7,016 nucleotides of DNA from positions 1 to 7,016 of the forward strand of contig JAFZZX010000104.1 of the NCBI GenBank assembly GCA_017615515.1. The letters are read 5' to 3'. The position numbers and the translations under genes are program-made. The notes under the pieces are model-generated. The model was not told where the DNA came from and ran no database searches. It saw only the letters and a list, made by a program, of their open reading frames with translations. The DNA is from Clostridia bacterium (GTDB lineage: Bacteria > Bacillota > Clostridia > Christensenellales > CAG-1252). Of this stretch, positions 4,579 to 7,016 are shown one piece after another (position 1 is the first letter of the stretch; the number at the start of each line of letters is the position of its first letter).

Positions 4579-6825
4579 ATGAAAAAACTTTGGACAAAAT
4601 TCAAAAATCTCCGCCTATGGCGGGTGATCGGCGGCGCCTTCCGCGTGGTTGGCAATTCGATCCGTCGATTCTTCGGGTTCGTGGGGCGACATTGGCGAGC
4701 CGCCACGTTGATCGGGCTAGCCGTCGCGATAGCCCTCGGCACCTTCCTCGCCCTGTTCCTGACCCTCCCCGTCAAGAGCGTGGAGATAGAAGGCGAGGTC
4801 ATTCTCCTACAAGGAGAAAGCTATGCGGGCGGACTGAACGTCAAGGCGACTACCAAGGCGGGGCTCGTGCATCGGGAAGAGGTGCTGACCTCAATGCTCT
4901 CGGGCTATGATCCAAACGTGGTCGGTGCCCAAGAGGTCACCGTGACCTATAAGAGAAAGAAAGTCAAAGCGACTGTCAAGGTGCTGGCGCCGTCAGCGGT
5001 CGAACTACGCGTGAGAGCGGGCACGTTGCCCGTCTCCTACGAGCCGAACGATCCCCTCGGTCGGAGAGGCGTACTCGACCTATACTACGGCGAAAGATTG
5101 ATCCGTTCCGTCCCTGTCACACGCGAAAACGCAACGGGATTTTCAACTGTTTTGAGCGGAAATTACAGCATTTTTCTGAATTATAAGGGCTTGCTCGCCC
5201 GCTACGATTATACGGTCTTGGAGGTCATCGAATCCATCACGCCGATCGGCATTTTGTACGCCGCGCAAGGCGAGGAGCTTTCCAAGGAAAACGCGATCGG
5301 CAACCTGAAGTTCCACGTGAAGTACAAGGACGGCAGAGAGGAAGACGTGATGATCTACGACGAACGCATCGCCCTAAAAGAGGGCGATCCGCTCGAAGAG
5401 ACGGGAGAGGATTACAAGGCGTCCCTTACCTTTACCTACAAAGGCGTCGAGGTCGTCTCCCCCGTCACCGCCTACACCGGTGAGTTGCTTATGCCGAAAA
5501 CCGTCACGCTGAAACTGGATAAAAGGGCATATATCGAAGGTGAAACCTTCGACTATTCTACCGCCTATCTCGAGGTCGAGTACGAGAGGTTCCCCGGCAC
5601 CCTCGTCTTATTGCGTGCGACGATGGACGAGATTATCGTATTGCAGCGGATAGGAGAACCGGAGAGCGCGGTTTTCGTGCCTATCACCGACGGCACTGAA
5701 CCGATCGTCTTCAACGAAATCGGCTACACCTATCTTGTGGCGCGCTATATCGGTGTGGACTCCGAACGAATAACCGTACGGGTCGTTTCGGAAGAGGATG
5801 CCGAACGAGTGACGGGGCTCAGCACCACTTGGCACGGCTTGCCGACGGGTATGCCTAAAAAGGGACAGGAACTGGATTGCACCGACGCGACGTTGGACGT
5901 CATCTACGGCTTCGGGTATAGTAAGGAGACGGTCCCGTTGACCCTTGAGATGGTCACGGGGTACGACAAAGAAAACGCAGGCGATCAAGTCCTCACGATC
6001 ACCTATGGCGAATGGTCTACGGACGTGCCGATCCGCATCGCAGACCCCGAATCGGGGGAGGTTACTGACGTCTATGACGTCGTAGGATGGAACGAAGACA
6101 CTTATTACACCTCGGATGAGTTGGTGATACCTGCCGCGGCGTATCTCGACGTGGAGATCGGCTATGGTGCCGATCGCATTCGGGTGCCGTTGACGGACGA
6201 GGAGGTCGAGATCACGGGCTTTACGCCGCACGTCCTCGAGCGACAGACGTTGCTGATCCGCTATCAAGGGTTTGAACTCGTAATGAATATTGAGGTCGTA
6301 GACGATCGAGAGGAGGAGATCGTCGGTTTTTCGGCGCCGTGGGGCATTACGGTGAACGTAGGGGAAGAACTCGACCTTTCGGGAGAATGTACGCTTTATT
6401 ACACCCGCAGAAGCGAGACGATGACCGTCGCGGAAGTCCTTGCGGCGGGCGGTAGGATCGTGGGCAACTACGACCTCACCAAAAAAGGTGATTATGCCGT
6501 CTGGATCTATCATCCCGATTGCGAACAAACGGGACATTATACGGCGATCCACGTAGAAAGCACCGATCCCTACGTCACAGGGATCCGATTGGACGTTTCG
6601 GGCGACAGCGTCAAGACCACCTACAAAGTAGGTGAATCTCTAAGCGTCACGGGAATGAAACTGTGGCTGTGCTATTCGGACGGTAGCGAAACCGACATAA
6701 CGGACGAACTCGGCGACAATATGTTTAGCTATTTTAATACGACTGCGACGGGTGCCCGCACCGCCACCGTCACCTATTTCGGCGAGGATCGGTTTGTTAC
6801 GGGATTTGATTACATTGTCGAGTAG
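4579..6825 (+). CDS. Membrane-anchored Ig-like (Big_3-like) repeat protein, 8 repeats
   Basis: A 748-residue protein, paralogous in architecture to the product of the gene upstream. A long, very basic amphipathic N-terminus (residues 1-40, many Lys/Arg with Trp/Phe) precedes one hydrophobic segment (41-63) without a lipobox Cys. A signal-anchor (N-in, C-out) topology is inferred. From residue 64 to the end there are about eight diverged Ig-like modules, starting near 64, 138, 216, 307, 410, 495, 581 and 665. They show G-E/Q, Y-x-(D/S)-G or YGFGY, G-Y/FD, and V-T-x-x-Y-x-G signatures. Module 4 is about 103 residues, with a roughly 20-residue insertion compared with its siblings. There is no catalytic motif, sorting signal or second membrane segment. 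The start is fixed by the SD at 4567-4573, 17 nt after the upstream stop. Role: probably a cell-surface rod or adhesive/structural partner of the upstream lipoprotein (inference). Confidence 0.8.
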   Translation: MKKLWTKFKNLRLWRVIGGAFRVVGNSIRRFFGFVGRHWRAATLIGLAVAIALGTFLALFLTLPVKSVEIEGEVILLQGESYAGGLNVKATTKAGLVHREEVLTSMLSGYDPNVVGAQEVTVTYKRKKVKATVKVLAPSAVELRVRAGTLPVSYEPNDPLGRRGVLDLYYGERLIRSVPVTRENATGFSTVLSGNYSIFLNYKGLLARYDYTVLEVIESITPIGILYAAQGEELSKENAIGNLKFHVKYKDGREEDVMIYDERIALKEGDPLEETGEDYKASLTFTYKGVEVVSPVTAYTGELLMPKTVTLKLDKRAYIEGETFDYSTAYLEVEYERFPGTLVLLRATMDEIIVLQRIGEPESAVFVPITDGTEPIVFNEIGYTYLVARYIGVDSERITVRVVSEEDAERVTGLSTTWHGLPTGMPKKGQELDCTDATLDVIYGFGYSKETVPLTLEMVTGYDKENAGDQVLTITYGEWSTDVPIRIADPESGEVTDVYDVVGWNEDTYYTSDELVIPAAAYLDVEIGYGADRIRVPLTDEEVEITGFTPHVLERQTLLIRYQGFELVMNIEVVDDREEEIVGFSAPWGITVNVGEELDLSGECTLYYTRRSETMTVAEVLAAGGRIVGNYDLTKKGDYAVWIYHPDCEQTGHYTAIHVESTDPYVTGIRLDVSGDSVKTTYKVGESLSVTGMKLWLCYSDGSETDITDELGDNMFSYFNTTATGARTATVTYFGEDRFVTGFDYIVE
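4802..4818 (+). repeat. Intragenic inverted repeat in Ig module 1
   Basis: TTCTCCT, loop ACA, AGGAGAA: a perfect 7-bp stem over the codons for LLQGE, the entry strand of the module. Similar tiny-loop hairpins sit at the equivalent place in modules 4 and 8. Confidence 0.5.
5534..5552 (+). repeat. Intragenic inverted repeat in Ig module 4
   Basis: TCGAAGGT, loop GAA, ACCTTCGA: a perfect 8-bp stem over the codons for EGETFD near the start of the module. Confidence 0.5.
6618..6634 (+). repeat. Intragenic inverted repeat in Ig module 8
   Basis: CACCTAC, loop AAA, GTAGGTG: a perfect 7-bp stem over the codons for TYKVG near the start of the module. Confidence 0.5.
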
Positions 6826-6870
6826 CCGTCCGCTTGCCGACGGCTACTCGACGCGCCTTTGGCGTTTTTT
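6817..6870 (+). terminator. Stop-codon-embedding hairpin plus short terminator hairpin
   Basis: GTCGAGTAGCCGTC (6817-6830) and GACGGCTACTCGAC (6839-6852) form a perfect 14-bp stem with an 8-nt loop. The TAG stop (6823-6825) lies within the left arm. Directly after it, CGCC-TTT-GGCG (6854-6864) is followed by six T residues (6865-6870). The short stem next to the U-run is the likely terminator. The long stem would also block 3' exonuclease decay. The U-run is on the + strand only. Confidence 0.8.
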
Positions 6871-6896
6871 GAGGAAAAGTAAACCCACCATTCCGC

Positions 6897-6963
6897 ACTT
6901 GTTTCGCGCGTGCGCAATCAAGCCTCCCTTTGAAAAGGGATGCAAAGGCGAGCGGGAACAAGT
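6897..6963. repeat. Nested inverted-repeat element downstream of the operon
   Basis: The outer arms ACTTGTT (6897-6903) and AACAAGT (6957-6963) are extended by CGC/GCG past a small internal loop. They enclose a perfect palindrome TCCCTTT-GA-AAAGGGA (6925-6940). It lies in a 146-nt stretch (6871-7016) without a credible gene. It could be a REP- or MITE-like dispersed element or part of a non-coding RNA. The strand is undetermined. Confidence 0.5.
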
Positions 6964-6969
6964 TTTGCG

Positions 6970-7009
6970 CCCCTTTCGGGGTCCCCGGAAAACGAGACGT
7001 TTTGTGGGG
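6970..7009. repeat. Paired hairpins at the window end
   Basis: CCCC-TTTC-GGGG (6970-6981) is followed by a hairpin pairing 6983-6994 with 6998-7009. The latter has 12 positions, of which one is a G-T pair and one a G/G mismatch, and an AGA loop. It probably belongs to the same structured element as 6897-6963. The element may continue past the window. Confidence 0.5.
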
Positions 7010-7016
7010 TGAGATA

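Larger units (their letters stand above)
4768..6822 (+). repeat. Eight tandem Ig-like modules in the membrane-anchored protein
   Basis: These are protein-level tandem repeats of 74-103 residues. Module 5 has YGFGY (5905-5919) and module 6 a related GYGAD (from 6160), matching the YGxGY subtype of modules 7-9 in the upstream protein. The remaining modules are of the general type. Linkers between modules 4-8 often contain acidic residues followed by VT(G/D), as in modules 7-9 upstream. Confidence 0.7.

Noticed and set aside
4811..4825. Strong SD-like AAGGAG with a following ATG (4823) inside the second Ig-repeat gene
   Set aside because: The ATG is out of frame and meets a stop after four codons. 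The purine run is explained by the codons for QGE and the local inverted repeat.
5608..6552. 314-codon open frame on the minus strand inside the second Ig-repeat gene
   Set aside because: It lies wholly antisense to a gene with clear repeat structure. Its translation is Arg/Asp/His-rich without recognisable domains, and it follows from the codon bias of the + strand gene. No SD or promoter was seen for it.
6854..6870. Bidirectional terminator serving a convergent gene
   Set aside because: Read on the minus strand, the CGCC/GGCG stem is not followed by a T-run, and no convergent gene is seen in the 146 nt that remain.
6752..7012. 86-codon + strand open frame running out of the Ig-repeat gene into the 3' non-coding region
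   Set aside because: It overlaps the end of the real gene in another frame, crosses both terminator hairpins, and encodes a Pro/Arg-rich, motif-free sequence.

Overview
This window looks like chromosomal DNA from a moderately GC-rich bacterium, most plausibly a monoderm Bacillota/Clostridia-type organism. That assignment is an inference. It rests on strong purine Shine-Dalgarno sites, a consensus TTGACA/TATAAT promoter, hairpin-plus-U-run terminators, a lipoprotein-type signal, and large bacterial Ig-like (Big_3-like) repeat proteins. No rRNA, tRNA, CRISPR array, transposase or phage gene was recognised.

Layout: (1) Positions 1-1380 hold the 3' two-thirds of ftsH, cut off by the window edge inside its Walker A motif. 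(2) Positions 1463-1891 hold a 142-aa membrane protein. It resembles a family of small membrane proteins with an HEYGH metalloprotease-like motif, but here that motif reads RMYGH. (3) Positions 1892-2017 are a dense regulatory gap with two terminator-like hairpins. The second is fused to a perfect-consensus sigma-70/sigma-A-type promoter whose -35 box lies inside the hairpin. The -10 box is 7 nt before the best ATG, so the downstream mRNA is predicted to be leaderless. (4) Positions 2018-4561 and 4579-6825 form a two-gene operon with a 17-nt gap and a good SD before the second gene. The first gene encodes a putative lipoprotein of about ten Ig-like repeats. The second encodes a membrane-anchored protein of about eight repeats of the same kind. 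Neither carries a recognisable enzymatic domain or C-terminal sorting signal. (5) Positions 6817-6870 hold a long hairpin that contains the stop codon, followed by a short hairpin and T6. (6) Positions 6871-7016 are non-coding and rich in nested inverted repeats, perhaps a dispersed structured element.

How the parts fit: ftsH and the small membrane protein probably form the end of one transcription unit, concerned with membrane protein quality control or unknown. The compact terminator/promoter module then insulates and starts the Ig-repeat operon. Its two products share repeat subtypes and are best read as paralogous, envelope-tethered, rod-like proteins facing the outside of the cell. Their ligand or partner cannot be read from the sequence.
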